The notes beneath the pieces were generated by a model that ran no database searches, was not told where the DNA came from, and saw only the letters and a program-made list of their open reading frames with translations. Source: Gaiellasilicea sp963850995 (GTDB taxonomy: Bacteria; Actinomycetota; Thermoleophilia; Gaiellales; Gaiellaceae). Taken from it: a stretch of DNA of 64,000 nucleotides. Made by a program: the position numbers and the translations under genes. Numbering within the stretch: the first letter of the stretch is position 1; each line of letters begins with the position of its first letter. The stretch is from the NCBI GenBank assembly GCA_963850995.1, contig CAWKNQ010000026.1, positions 62,001-126,000 of the forward strand, given 5' to 3'. Positions 1 through 8,109 of the stretch are shown here, one piece after another.

Positions 1-1610
1 CGGCAGGTAGATCGCGCCCTGACCGCGGTCGGTCGGCTGGGGAGAAAAGCTGTTCCAAGGTGTGCCCGGGGTGAGACGATCGACTCTGCTGCCTCGATTC
101 GTGTAGCCGAAGTGCGCTCTGAAGTCGCCGTCGCCGAATCTCTCCACGCATTGGACGGTGGGCTCGACGTCCTGGAACGCCTGCGGCACCATGCACCCGG
201 CCTCCAGCACCACCTGTCCGGCCTCGGTCCAATTCCTGCCCTCGAACGAGATGGAGCCCAGGGTGAACGACGGGATGATGTCGTTCGGGTGACTGCGGTG
301 GTCGGCCGGCTCGAGCTGGCCGCCCTCGAGGTACATGCGCCCCGGTCTCGTAGGGGTTTGCCGCGTCGCCGGTCGCATGGCAGAGGTTGGTCGACGGGAG
401 CCGACGGTTCCTCACCGTGCACTGGGCCGAGCCGGTCGCTTGGACCGTCACGGATCTTGGAAGACTGTCGAACGCCCCGCCGACCGTACAGGTGCCGTTC
501 ACGAATTCGTAGCCCGGCTTCACGCTCTCGCTGAACGTGAATGTCGATGTCGCCTGCGAGTTCGACGGCAGCCAATCGAAGAGAACGGTGGGAGTTCCGA
601 TAGTGGTGGTGCCGGAGCGGTCACCTGTCCCCGTCGGCAAGGGCTCCCGCCACGAGTAGGTGCCGGCGCTCATTGCCACGCTTCCCGTGAACGCCCAGTC
701 GTTCGCAGCGTCGTCGAACGCACCGTCGCGGTCTTCGTCGACCTCCTTTGTGACTCTCACTGAGGAGGCACAGAAGTCCGTCGCCAGCTTCCTGAGCGCC
801 GCGGCGAGCGACGTCGAAGCCGACGAACGAGAAGTCGGCCTCTCCACGTCGCCGAACCCGGCCGAGCCGAAGCGGGTCAGGGCCCGGAGATCTGCTCGAT
901 GCGCGGCCTCGACTGGGCTCGAGAACCCCTGGCCGACTGCGACGACGAAGATATGTGCCTTCCGGTCGCGCCGGACGACGTTCGCGTGGTCGATCGCGTT
1001 CGACGCGCCCTGCGGCTGCTTGTCGGCGTCGTTGACAATCCCAGTGCCTTCGAGATCGGCTGGCGTCTCGATCGCGGGGCTGCCGTGGACGTGGTTCTTG
1101 TTCCAGATCGTCGGATCGCCGTCAGTCACGAAGAGGACGAGGTTCGTCGTTCGTCGTGGCAGTTGGTGTCGATGACGTGCAGCGTCTTGACGAATGCGTC
1201 GTCCCAGTTCGTCGCCGGGCCCGATCGAGTGTGGGGCGTCTCCACGTGTCGGCGTACTGCAGCAGGGCGTCGTCGGTGGCGTCGGTGACCTCCCGGTAGT
1301 CGAACTTGATCGCTGCCCTGCTGCCGAAGTCGATGATCGCGAGCTTCGATCCAGTTCCGCTCAGAGCTTCGATGAACGCCCGAGTGGCCTTGCGCACGTC
1401 GGGCACGGCTCCCGCGCGGTCCACCGAGCCTGAGGCATCGAGGACGAGGATCGTGTTCAGTCCGCACCTGACCTGCAGGTCGGGATTGGCCACAGGGGAC
1501 GACACGACGTAGCCGGGAGGAGGCAGGACCTGAGAAAGTCCGACCGACGCCAGCACCAGGGCGATCCCGAGCACGGCGACGACGCTGAGGCGGCGCGGTG
1601 AGACTTTCAC
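1..1610 (-). pseudogene. Secreted von Willebrand factor A-domain protein, broken by several frameshifts and cut by the window edge
   Basis: The reading runs from a GTG at 1610 towards position 1 in three different frames. The N-terminus is a signal-peptide-like stretch (PRRLSVVAVLGIALVLAS). A VWA domain follows, with the MIDAS pieces split by frame changes: VLDASGSV in the first frame (about 1450), TNWDDAF in the second (about 1200) and LVLFVTDGDPT in the third (about 1135). The third frame continues through a prealbumin-like beta domain ending in CTVRNR (about 410). A last change near 345 leads into a C-terminal region with HPNDIIPSF (about 260), a pattern I associate with CHATG-type surface domains. 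The family suggests a surface or adhesion role. Shifts lie near 1235, 1155 and 345. Because each segment keeps full coding sense, sequencing error is as likely as decay. The 3' end is outside the window. Confidence 0.7.
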
Positions 1611-1770
1611 AGACGACGTACCTGGCCTTCCGATTGATGCGTCACGCTCGACCCCTTCCGCCGCATCACCAGTCGCCACCGGTAAACCCCACCGGCACAA
1701 TGCCGACCGCGGAGCCACGCGTCAAATGCAGTGGTTGACTCCCGTCGCCGCTAATGTCGTGCAAGTCGCA

Positions 1771-2524
1771 GTGATCGGACGAATCGTCTCTCTCGTTTGG
1801 CTCACAATTCTCCTCGCGGCGGGGGGTGTTCTCGACGCCATCGTCCGCGGCTGGGGTTCCGGCGCCGTTTCCGGCTGCAGGAGAACTTGTCGTTCCGACG
1901 ACTCGCGTGTACGCCCGTCCCGACTCGTCCTCGGAGGTCGTCAGGACGCTTCGTCAGTTTCGGACCGATCTCCAGCTCCAGACGTTGCTCGCGCTTGGGG
2001 AGAGAGTCGACGGCGACGGGCGTCGGTGGTACAAGCTGAGCCTTCCCGGCCGGCCGAACGGCCAGCGCGGCTGGGTCCGGGCGGACCGGATGAGCGTGAG
2101 CCCCGCACGGAATCGCATCGTCGTCCAGCGCGGCAAGCGGACGATCGAGGTGCGGCGAATCTCGGACCGCAAGCTGATCCTGCGCGACGTCGTCGCGGTG
2201 GGGACCCCGACGGCGCCCACACCGCTCGGCCGCAACTACTACGTCACGGAGAGCTTCGTTCCGGATGATCCGTTCTTCGGCCCATTCGCACTGGCGACGA
2301 GCGCGTACTCGAGCTTGACGGACTGGCCGGGAGGAGGCGTCGCCGGCATCCACGGGACGAGCCTTCCGGAGCTGCTCGGCCAGGCGGTCTCCCACGGCTG
2401 CGTACGCGTCCGCAACCGCGTCGCGCGGAAGCTGGCCGCGCTCGCGCCTCCCGGGACGCCGATCGACATCCTCCGTTGCTCGGACGAACCGTGGAGAATC
2501 GGCTCGTGGGCGACGAGGTACTGA
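1771..2524 (+). CDS. L,D-transpeptidase (YkuD family) with N-terminal SH3-like domain; probable one-base indel in the signal peptide
   Basis: The enzyme would form 3-3 cross-links in peptidoglycan outside the cell. From a GTG at 1826 the frame encodes 232 residues: an SH3-like region (about 25-95), then the YkuD catalytic domain with the signature IHGTS followed by SHGCVRVRN, which carries the catalytic Cys. This start gives no signal peptide. Upstream in another frame, a GTG at 1771 begins a typical one (IGRIVSLVWLTILLAAGG). The two frames meet at a run of six Gs (1821-1826), where loss of one G would fuse them. I therefore give the gene from 1771 and treat the G-run as an indel. If the sequence is correct, the shorter form from 1826 would be cytoplasmic, which makes little sense for this family. 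The 3' end overlaps the next gene by about 19 bases. Confidence 0.8.
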
Positions 2525-3596
2525 GCCGGCGGGCGCTGAACCGGGCGACGCTCGCGCGGCAGCTGCTGCTGCGGCGTGCGGAGCTACCGGTCCTCGACGC
2601 GGTCGGTCACCTGGTCGGGCTGCAGGCGCAGGTGCCGCACAACCCGTACACCGCACTCTGGTCGCGGCTCGCAGGCTTCCGGCCGGAGGCGCTCTCGGAG
2701 CTCTTCGAGAGGCGCGAGGTTGTCCGGATTGGGGTCATGCGCGGGACGATCCACCTCCTTACGGCCGGCGACTGCCTGCTCCTTCGCCCGCTGATGCAGC
2801 CGGTCTTCGAAGGACAGCTCTGGCGCCACCGCGACTACTCTCCGGCGCTCCGCGAGCTCGACCTCGAGCCGATCGTGGAGCTCGGCCGGGCGGTGCTGGC
2901 CGAGCGGCCGCGGAACGGGACCGAGCTGCGGGCGATCTTCGCCGAGCGGTTCCCCGGGCTCGATCCCGCAGCGCTCGTCTACGCGTGCCAGATGCGGCTT
3001 GCCCTCGTCCAGCCGCCGCCTCGCGGCCTCTGGGGCCGAAGCACGCAGGTCACCTGGACGACGGCCGAAGCCTGGCTCGGGAGGCCGCTGGCCGCCGACG
3101 CCGTCTCTCGACGACGTCGTCCTCCGCTACCTCGGGGCGTTCGGGCCTGCGACGGTCGCCGACGCGGCGACCTGGTCACGCCTGACCGGGCTGCGCGAGG
3201 TGGTCGAGCGGTTGCGGCCGCGGCTCCGAGACGTTCCGGGATGAGCGCGGCCGCGAGCTCTTCGATCTGCCGGATGCTCCCCGCCCCGACCCGGACACGC
3301 CCGCACCGCCCCGCTTCCTGCCCGAGTACGACAACGTGCTCCTCTCCCACGCCGACCGAGCCCGCTTCAGCACGGAGCAGGACCGGGCGGCCCTCGCAGA
3401 CGGCTGGACGGTCGGCTGGGGAGCGGTGCTCGCCGACGGCGTCGTGCGGGGCCGCTGGCGGCTCGATCCCGAAGGCATCGTCGTACGGCACGCCGCGCTA
3501 TCCAAGCGGGCGCTGGCCTCGATCGCAGCGGAAGGGCGCCGGCTTGCCGGCTTCCTCGACGCCGCCGACGTTCGGCTCGACCCCGTCAGCCGTTGA
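2506..3596 (+). pseudogene. Winged-helix DNA-binding domain protein (HTH_42 / AlkZ-like family), two frameshifts
   Basis: Three in-order frames together give about 360 residues, the usual length for the HTH_42 family, which includes the AlkZ DNA glycosylases that unhook interstrand cross-links. The first frame starts RRALNRATLARQLLLRRA and holds LVGLQAQVPHNPYTALWSRL and the MRGTIHLL motif. The frame changes near 3095 (into DDVVLRYLGAFGPATVADAATW) and near 3227 (into FRDERGRELFDLPD, then RFLPEYDNVLLSHADR, a family hallmark). The GTG at 2506 is the likely start, overlapping the transpeptidase gene. All family motifs are present, so a functional gene with two sequence errors is plausible. The 3' end overlaps the convergent sugar kinase by 11 bases. 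Whether it is a true glycosylase cannot be decided here. Confidence 0.75.
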
Positions 3597-4389
3597 GGCC
3601 GGCGCCGCGCCGCGTCAGGGCGAGCGCGCCCCGTTGCGACGCGAATGCGAGCGCGTCGGCGACGTCCATCCCAGTCGCCAGCGCGTACGTGAGCCCGGCG
3701 GCGAAGCAGTCACCGGCCCCGTACGCGTCCTCGTAGGGGCCCGGCGGGGCTGCCGCCTTGTACGGGCCCCCCGGCTGCGCCCAGCCACCGAGGGCGCCCG
3801 CAGTCGAGACGACGAGCTTCGGCGGCGGATCGAGATCGCCGGCCTGGTAACGCTCGGCCTCGTCCTCTCCGCTCGCGACCAACGCATCCACCTCGACGCC
3901 GGCTGTGCGTAACGTCGGCAGCTCGCGGGCGGTGGCGACGAGCACCCGGCCGCGACGGGCCTGGCGGGCGGCCTCCGTGTCGCCGGCCGTGAAGTAGACA
4001 CCGTCGGCGCTCTCGAGCTCCTCCCAGGGCAGCGTCCCGTCACCACCGTGGGGCCGCGGCTTCTCCCCGATCACCGTGATCGTGCGCTCGCCGACCTCGT
4101 CGACGAAGCAGAAGCCGCGTCGTTGCCCGTCGTCCGTCGCGGCCGCGTGGACGCTCACCGCAGCGGCCTCGAGCTGCTCGCGGGCGCGTGTACCCAGGTC
4201 GTCCCCACCGAGAACGCAGTACAGCGACGACTCACCCGCGAGCCGGGCGAGCTCGACGGCGGCGACGCCTCCGCCCCCGGCCGGCTCGGCCCACGTCTCG
4301 TTGGCACCGACGATCTCGCCCGGCCGGGGCACCGACTCGACCCGGAGGAACTCGATCCACTCCACATGCCCGACGACCGCCATTCTCAC
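3586..4389 (-). CDS. PfkB-family carbohydrate kinase
   Basis: A 267-residue ribokinase-fold kinase that would phosphorylate a sugar or nucleoside using ATP in the cytoplasm. The N-terminus has the PfkB glycine cluster (EPAGGGGVAAVELARL). Near the C-terminus is the family signature AYGAGDCFAAGL, with the catalytic-base Asp in GAGD. It is shorter than ribokinase (about 300 residues), and its substrate cannot be read from the sequence. The start is GTG 4389 or ATG 4383, three codons apart. It is transcribed divergently from the sigma factor gene, and its start lies in the left arm of a degenerate palindrome (4385-4547) that could hold shared control sites. Confidence 0.85.
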   Translation of the reverse strand: MRMAVVGHVEWIEFLRVESVPRPGEIVGANETWAEPAGGGGVAAVELARLAGESSLYCVLGGDDLGTRAREQLEAAAVSVHAAATDDGQRRGFCFVDEVGERTITVIGEKPRPHGGDGTLPWEELESADGVYFTAGDTEAARQARRGRVLVATARELPTLRTAGVEVDALVASGEDEAERYQAGDLDPPPKLVVSTAGALGGWAQPGGPYKAAAPPGPYEDAYGAGDCFAAGLTYALATGMDVADALAFASQRGALALTRRGAGLNG

Positions 4390-4547
4390 GTCCCTGGCCG
4401 CCTTTCGCTCCCGCCCGGCACGGGGTCAGTAACAGTCGGGCTCCGCGAAAGGCAGCCGTCGCCGCTCGCGCCGCTCCAGCCGACGGCCCGTACCTCCGTA
4501 CTGTTCCGCCGGCCTACGCGACGCGAGCGGCGTCCCAGGAACGTGAG
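4385..4547. repeat. Degenerate long palindrome (about 163 bp) in a divergent intergenic region
   Basis: The gap between the sugar kinase and the sigma factor reads roughly the same on both strands. The outer arms are CTCACGTCCCTGG (from 4385) and, on the other strand, CTCACGTTCCTGG (from 4547). Further in, AACAGT-CGG on the left matches AACAGTACGG on the right, and an inner pair GCCGTCG/CGACGGC sits at 4455-4461 and 4481-4487. The match needs several small gaps. Its size is close to that of the cleaner palindromes at 52461 and 56822, but the sequence differs. It may be an old insertion, a structured transcript or chance in GC-rich DNA. Confidence 0.35.
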
Positions 4548-4600
4548 CGAGCGCATGAATCCAACTCTCACAGATGGCGCCTGCCCAGCGTTTAGTAGGG

Positions 4601-5071
4601 ATGATGGAAGCGGTGGCGTCCATACCCCCCTTCGAGCACTTCTACGTCGAGCACCGGGACGTGGTGCTCGGGTTCCTGCGCCGCCGACTCGGCGGGCAAG
4701 CGGCCGAGGACGCCTTCCAGGAGACCTTCCTACGCGCGCTGAGGGCCTACGACCGGCTCGACCACGGCGAGCACCTGCGTGCGTGGGTGCTCACGATCGC
4801 GGCGCGGCTGGTGATCGACAACGCGCGCCGCACGAAACCCGTCAGCTCCGACCTGCCCGAGCTGCCCGTCGAGGACGGACGCCCGGCCTACGCGCAGATC
4901 GAGCACCTGGCCGACCGCCTGCCGCCGACGGAGCGCGCCGCCGTGGTGCTGCGCTACGCCTACGACCTCCCGTACGACGACATCGCCGTCGCTCTCGGCT
5001 CCACGCCCGAGGCAGCCCGCCAGGCCGCCTCGTCCGGCGTCCGCCGGTTGCGGCACGAAAGGACCGCATGA
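4601..5071 (+). CDS. ECF-type sigma-70 family RNA polymerase sigma factor
   Basis: A 156-residue two-domain sigma factor. Region 2 spans about residues 10-75 (FYVEHRDVVLGFLRRR, then AEDAFQETFLRALRAY, the core-binding helix). Region 4 spans about 100-150 (LPPTERAAVVLRYAYDLPYDDIAVALG, then TPEAARQAASSGVRRLR, the -35 recognition helix). ATG 4601 is chosen because a GTAGGG sequence lies just upstream; 4574 and 4613 are alternatives. Its stop overlaps the start of the methyltransferase gene in an ATGA, so the two are translationally coupled. There is no anti-sigma factor gene beside it. A link to alkylation stress is inferred from the partner gene only. Confidence 0.88.
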   Translation: MMEAVASIPPFEHFYVEHRDVVLGFLRRRLGGQAAEDAFQETFLRALRAYDRLDHGEHLRAWVLTIAARLVIDNARRTKPVSSDLPELPVEDGRPAYAQIEHLADRLPPTERAAVVLRYAYDLPYDDIAVALGSTPEAARQAASSGVRRLRHERTA

Positions 5072-5634
5072 CAAACACCGTTTCTCCCGAGCTCGACCGC
5101 CGCTTCCGCGATGCCGCGACCGCAGCAGGACTGCTCGACGTCGGCTTCGACGTGATCGAGACGCCCGTCGGCCCGCTGCTCGTCGCGGCCACCGATCGCG
5201 GGCTCGCACGGATCTCCTACGCCGCCGAGCCGGAGCTGCACCTCGAGCAGCTTGCGCGGACGTTCGGCACCCGCGTGCTCCGCTCGGCTGCGAGCGTCGA
5301 CGCCGCGCACCGCCAGCTGGACGAGTACTTCGAAGGCAAGCGGAGCTCGTTCGCGCTCGACGTCGACCTGCGTGGCACCGCCCCGTTCGCACGCCATGTG
5401 CTCGACGAGCTCGCTCACGTTCCCTACGGGCAGACGACGACTTACGGGACGCTGGCCGGCCGCGTCGGAGCGCCACGCGCGGCGCGTGCAGTCGGCACCG
5501 TGATGAACCGCAACCCGATCCCGATCGTCCTTCCGTGCCACCGCGTCGTCGGCGCAAACGGGAGCCTGACCGGCTACGGCGGCGGCCTCGACGTCAAAGA
5601 GCAGCTGCTGCGGCTCGAGGGCGCGCTGCTCTAG
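5068..5634 (+). CDS. ogt: Methylated-DNA--[protein]-cysteine S-methyltransferase
   Basis: A 188-residue suicide repair protein that moves the alkyl group from O6-alkylguanine in DNA to its own cysteine. The active-site motif is IVLPCHRVVG, near residue 153. The DNA-binding helix and arginine finger fall in the preceding stretch (YGTLAGRVGAPRAARAVGTVMNRNP is split here as GTLAGRVG and RAARAVGTVMNRN). An N-terminal ribonuclease-like domain covers about residues 25-95. The first 25 residues (SPELDRRFRDAATAAGL) are an extra extension of unknown role. The ATG overlaps the sigma factor stop in ATGA, giving a two-gene unit in which DNA repair is tied to a dedicated sigma factor. Confidence 0.93.
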   Translation: MTNTVSPELDRRFRDAATAAGLLDVGFDVIETPVGPLLVAATDRGLARISYAAEPELHLEQLARTFGTRVLRSAASVDAAHRQLDEYFEGKRSSFALDVDLRGTAPFARHVLDELAHVPYGQTTTYGTLAGRVGAPRAARAVGTVMNRNPIPIVLPCHRVVGANGSLTGYGGGLDVKEQLLRLEGALL

Positions 5635-5644
5635 GCTCCGTGAG

Positions 5645-6058
5645 ATGAGCGAGCCGATCACGGGCGGCTGCGGGTGCGGCGCGGTGCGCTTCGAGGTCTC
5701 GAAGCCGTTTCTCTCGGCCGGCTACTGCCACTGCACCCGCTGCCAGCGTCGCAGCGGCACCGCCGCGTCTGCGAACGCTCGGGCCGAGCCGGGCTCGGTC
5801 CGAGTCGTTCAGGGTGAGGACGAGCTTCGCGCCTGGGTGCCAGAAGGCGGCCGCGAGAAGGTGTTCTGCGTCCGCTGTGGCTCGGCGCTCTTCAGCCGCG
5901 ACGTCGGGTCGACCGACCACACCGGCGTCCGGCTCGGTGCGGTCGACGGGGATCCCGGAATCCGCCCGCAGTCGCACGCCTACGTCACCTACGCAGCTGC
6001 ATGGGAGCCGTTGGCCGACGACGGGCTGCCCCGCTTCCCCGAGGCTCGGCCCGGCTAG
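5645..6058 (+). CDS. GFA (Mss4-like) family zinc-binding protein
   Basis: A 137-residue protein of the family named after glutathione-dependent formaldehyde-activating enzyme. The zinc ligands are visible as CGCGAV near the N-terminus, CHCTRCQRRSG at about 28-38 and CVRCGSALF at about 78-86. Most members with only this fold have no proven enzyme activity, so the name describes the family rather than a reaction. It starts ten bases after the methyltransferase stop on the same strand and may be co-transcribed with it. Confidence 0.85.
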   Translation: MSEPITGGCGCGAVRFEVSKPFLSAGYCHCTRCQRRSGTAASANARAEPGSVRVVQGEDELRAWVPEGGREKVFCVRCGSALFSRDVGSTDHTGVRLGAVDGDPGIRPQSHAYVTYAAAWEPLADDGLPRFPEARPG

Positions 6059-6069
6059 GAGGAGGGTCG

Positions 6070-6864
6070 CTAGCCGCCGGCGAGGGCGGCGGCCGTGGCC
6101 GCATCCGCCGGGTAGAACGCCTCGATCGTGAGCTCCGCGAGCGTCACGTCGGCGGCGGTGCCGAACGTCGTGACCGTGCTGAAGAAGCTGAGCTGAACGC
6201 CGTCCGATCGGAGCTGGACCGGGAGCAGGATCTCGGCCGCCGCCACGGCGTCGAGCGGCGGCTGCTCGGAGCACACGCCCGGGTACGTCAGCACCTCGTC
6301 GAGCAGCGCTTCGAGCTCGGAGTCTCCGGTGAGCGCGAGCTCGCGCCGCAGCCGGTGGACGAGGTGGGCGCTCCACTCGTCGAAGTTGACGATCCGAGGC
6401 GCCATCCCGTCAGGGTGCAGCGTCGCCCGGAGCGCGTTCGCCGGCGGCTCCAGCAGGTGTGGCGCGATTCCTTCGAGCAGCGGCGCGATCGCCTCGTTCG
6501 CGAGCACGAGGTTCCAGTGCCGGTCGAGGACGAGAGCCGGAAACGGCTCGTGTGCGTGCAGGAAGCGCTCCAGCGCCTCGCGCACGGGCGCCATCTCCTC
6601 GCTCGCGAGCGGCCGCTCACCGTAGGCCGGCGCGTATCCCGCCGCGAGCAGGAGGCGGTTCCGCTCGCGCAGCGGCACGTCGAGACGCTCGGCGAGGTGA
6701 AGCACCATCTCGCGACTCGGCCGCGAACGACCGGTCTCGATGAAGCTGAGGTGGCGCGTCGAGACAGCGGACCCGGACGCGAGCTCGAGCTGGCTCAGGT
6801 GGCGCCGCGCCCGCCACTCGCGCAGCAGCTGCCCGGCGTTGGGCGGTCGTGCGACGGCGGCCAT
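6070..6864 (-). CDS. Helix-turn-helix regulator with MmyB-type ligand-binding domain
   Basis: A 264-residue regulator. Residues about 10-70 form an XRE-type helix-turn-helix (LREWRARRHLSQLELA, then VSTRHLSFIETGRSRPS). Residues about 95-255 match the MmyB-like ligand-binding domain (PFPALVLDRHWNLVLANEA is a typical opening). Such proteins are common in actinobacteria, where a few bind fatty-acid-like ligands, and they often control a neighbouring gene. Here the divergent neighbour is the membrane protein at 6974. The intergenic gap holds the inverted repeat TCGTGG-N7-CCACGA (6940-6958), a possible operator. The target and ligand are inferred. Confidence 0.88.
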   Translation of the reverse strand: MAAVARPPNAGQLLREWRARRHLSQLELASGSAVSTRHLSFIETGRSRPSREMVLHLAERLDVPLRERNRLLLAAGYAPAYGERPLASEEMAPVREALERFLHAHEPFPALVLDRHWNLVLANEAIAPLLEGIAPHLLEPPANALRATLHPDGMAPRIVNFDEWSAHLVHRLRRELALTGDSELEALLDEVLTYPGVCSEQPPLDAVAAAEILLPVQLRSDGVQLSFFSTVTTFGTAADVTLAELTIEAFYPADAATAAALAGG

Positions 6865-6973
6865 GGCTCGAAGCTACAGGTTCGCCGCACGCGGATCGAT
6901 TACCTCACAGGTCATTGCCCTGCGTTGCGGTCGTCGCCATCGTGGAAGCAGCCCACGACCGAAGGAGGCCACG

Positions 6974-7390
6974 ATGTCCGCCACCGCAACCAACTCAGCC
7001 AGGCCGACCGACCGCTCTCGGCGCGGGCTCCTGGTCGACGCGATTCGACTCGACGGCTTCGTCTCCGGCGCGGCAGGGGTGCTGCTCGCGGCCGGCGCCC
7101 CCGTGCTCGACGGCGTGCTCGGCGTCCGGGCGGCCGTTCTCGTGCCACTCGGCCTCTTCCTGGTCGTCTACGCCGTCGCCCTGTTCGCGCTCGCGCGTGC
7201 GGGTGCCCCGGCACAGTGGGTGAAGGCCGTCATCGCAGCCAACGTCGTCTGGGTCGTGGCGAGCGTCGTCGCGGTCCTCGCCGACTGGCTCACGCTCACG
7301 ACGATCGGGACTGCATTCGCGCTCGCCCAGGCGGCCGCGGTCGCACTCATCGCCGAGCTCCAGCTGATCGCTCTGCGCCGGTCACCGTAG
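6974..7390 (+). CDS. Small integral membrane protein (about four helices)
   Basis: A 138-residue protein of unknown function. After a short polar start it has four hydrophobic segments of membrane-spanning length: about 22-45, 48-72, 82-104 and 108-130 (for example AVLVPLGLFLVVYAVALFAL). The ATG at 6974 follows a strong ribosome-binding site (AAGGAGG, 6962-6968) by six bases. It is transcribed away from the MmyB-type regulator gene, a pairing that usually means regulation by the neighbour. No motif points to a substrate or activity. Confidence 0.8.
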   Translation: MSATATNSARPTDRSRRGLLVDAIRLDGFVSGAAGVLLAAGAPVLDGVLGVRAAVLVPLGLFLVVYAVALFALARAGAPAQWVKAVIAANVVWVVASVVAVLADWLTLTTIGTAFALAQAAAVALIAELQLIALRRSP

Positions 7391-7397
7391 GTTGTCA

Positions 7398-8072
7398 TCA
7401 GTCCACGAGCTTGTACCCCACCCCCCAGACGTTGACGACGAAGTGGTCTCCGGGTGCTCGCTCGAGCTTGACGCGCAGCCGCGAGACGTGCGAGTCGAGC
7501 GTCCGTGTCCGCGTGAAGGAGCGATAACCCCAGACGTCGCGCAGGAGCTCGTCCTTCGTGAACACGCGGTGCGGCTCGCCGGCGAGGGCGACGAGGAGCT
7601 CGTACTCCTTGCCGGCCAGGTAAACCGCCTCGCCGCGGACGGTGACGACGCGGGCGAGCCGGTCGATCACCAGGTCGCCTACCTCGACCAGATCCGGGAA
7701 CGGCGGCGTCGCCCGTCGGAGGACTGCGCGGATCCGGGCGAGCAGCTCGTCGTAGACAACCGGCCGGTGGAGGTAGTCGTCCGCACCGCGCTGAAAGGCG
7801 CGGACGCGGTCGACGGCGTCGGCCTCCTCCGGGCCGAGCACGATCACGGGCACGTCGCGGTCCCACGTCCGCCCCGGCTCTCCTTCGCGCAGGCGCGCGC
7901 AGAGGTCGAGCTCGGAGCAGAGGACGAGATCGGGACGGGTTCGCTCGGCCAGGGCGAGCGCCTCGCCGCCGAAGGCGGCCTGCAGCACGTGGAAGCCGTC
8001 GTTCTGGAGTTGACGCTCGAGATAGCCGCGGATCGCCGGCTCCGGTTCGGCGAGGAGGAGCGCGGCTGTCAT
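7398..8072 (-). CDS. OmpR/PhoB-family response regulator with degenerate receiver domain
   Basis: A 224-residue regulator with a receiver-like domain (about 1-115) and a clear OmpR-type winged helix at the C-terminus (KEYELLVALAGEP, then RTLDSHVSRLRVKLER and VWGVGYKLVD). The receiver lacks its phosphorylation machinery: the N-terminal acidic pair is replaced (LLAEPEPAI), the strand that should end in the acceptor Asp reads LVLCSELDLC with the following loop missing, and the conserved Lys is Arg (YLHRPV). It probably works without phosphorylation. No histidine kinase is next to it. It is divergent from the Kelch gene, with starts about 40 bases apart, so control of that gene is plausible. Confidence 0.9.
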   Translation of the reverse strand: MTAALLLAEPEPAIRGYLERQLQNDGFHVLQAAFGGEALALAERTRPDLVLCSELDLCARLREGEPGRTWDRDVPVIVLGPEEADAVDRVRAFQRGADDYLHRPVVYDELLARIRAVLRRATPPFPDLVEVGDLVIDRLARVVTVRGEAVYLAGKEYELLVALAGEPHRVFTKDELLRDVWGYRSFTRTRTLDSHVSRLRVKLERAPGDHFVVNVWGVGYKLVD

Positions 8073-8109
8073 GCTGTCGAAGCTAGCAGCGAGATTCCCG
8101 GGTCGAAAG

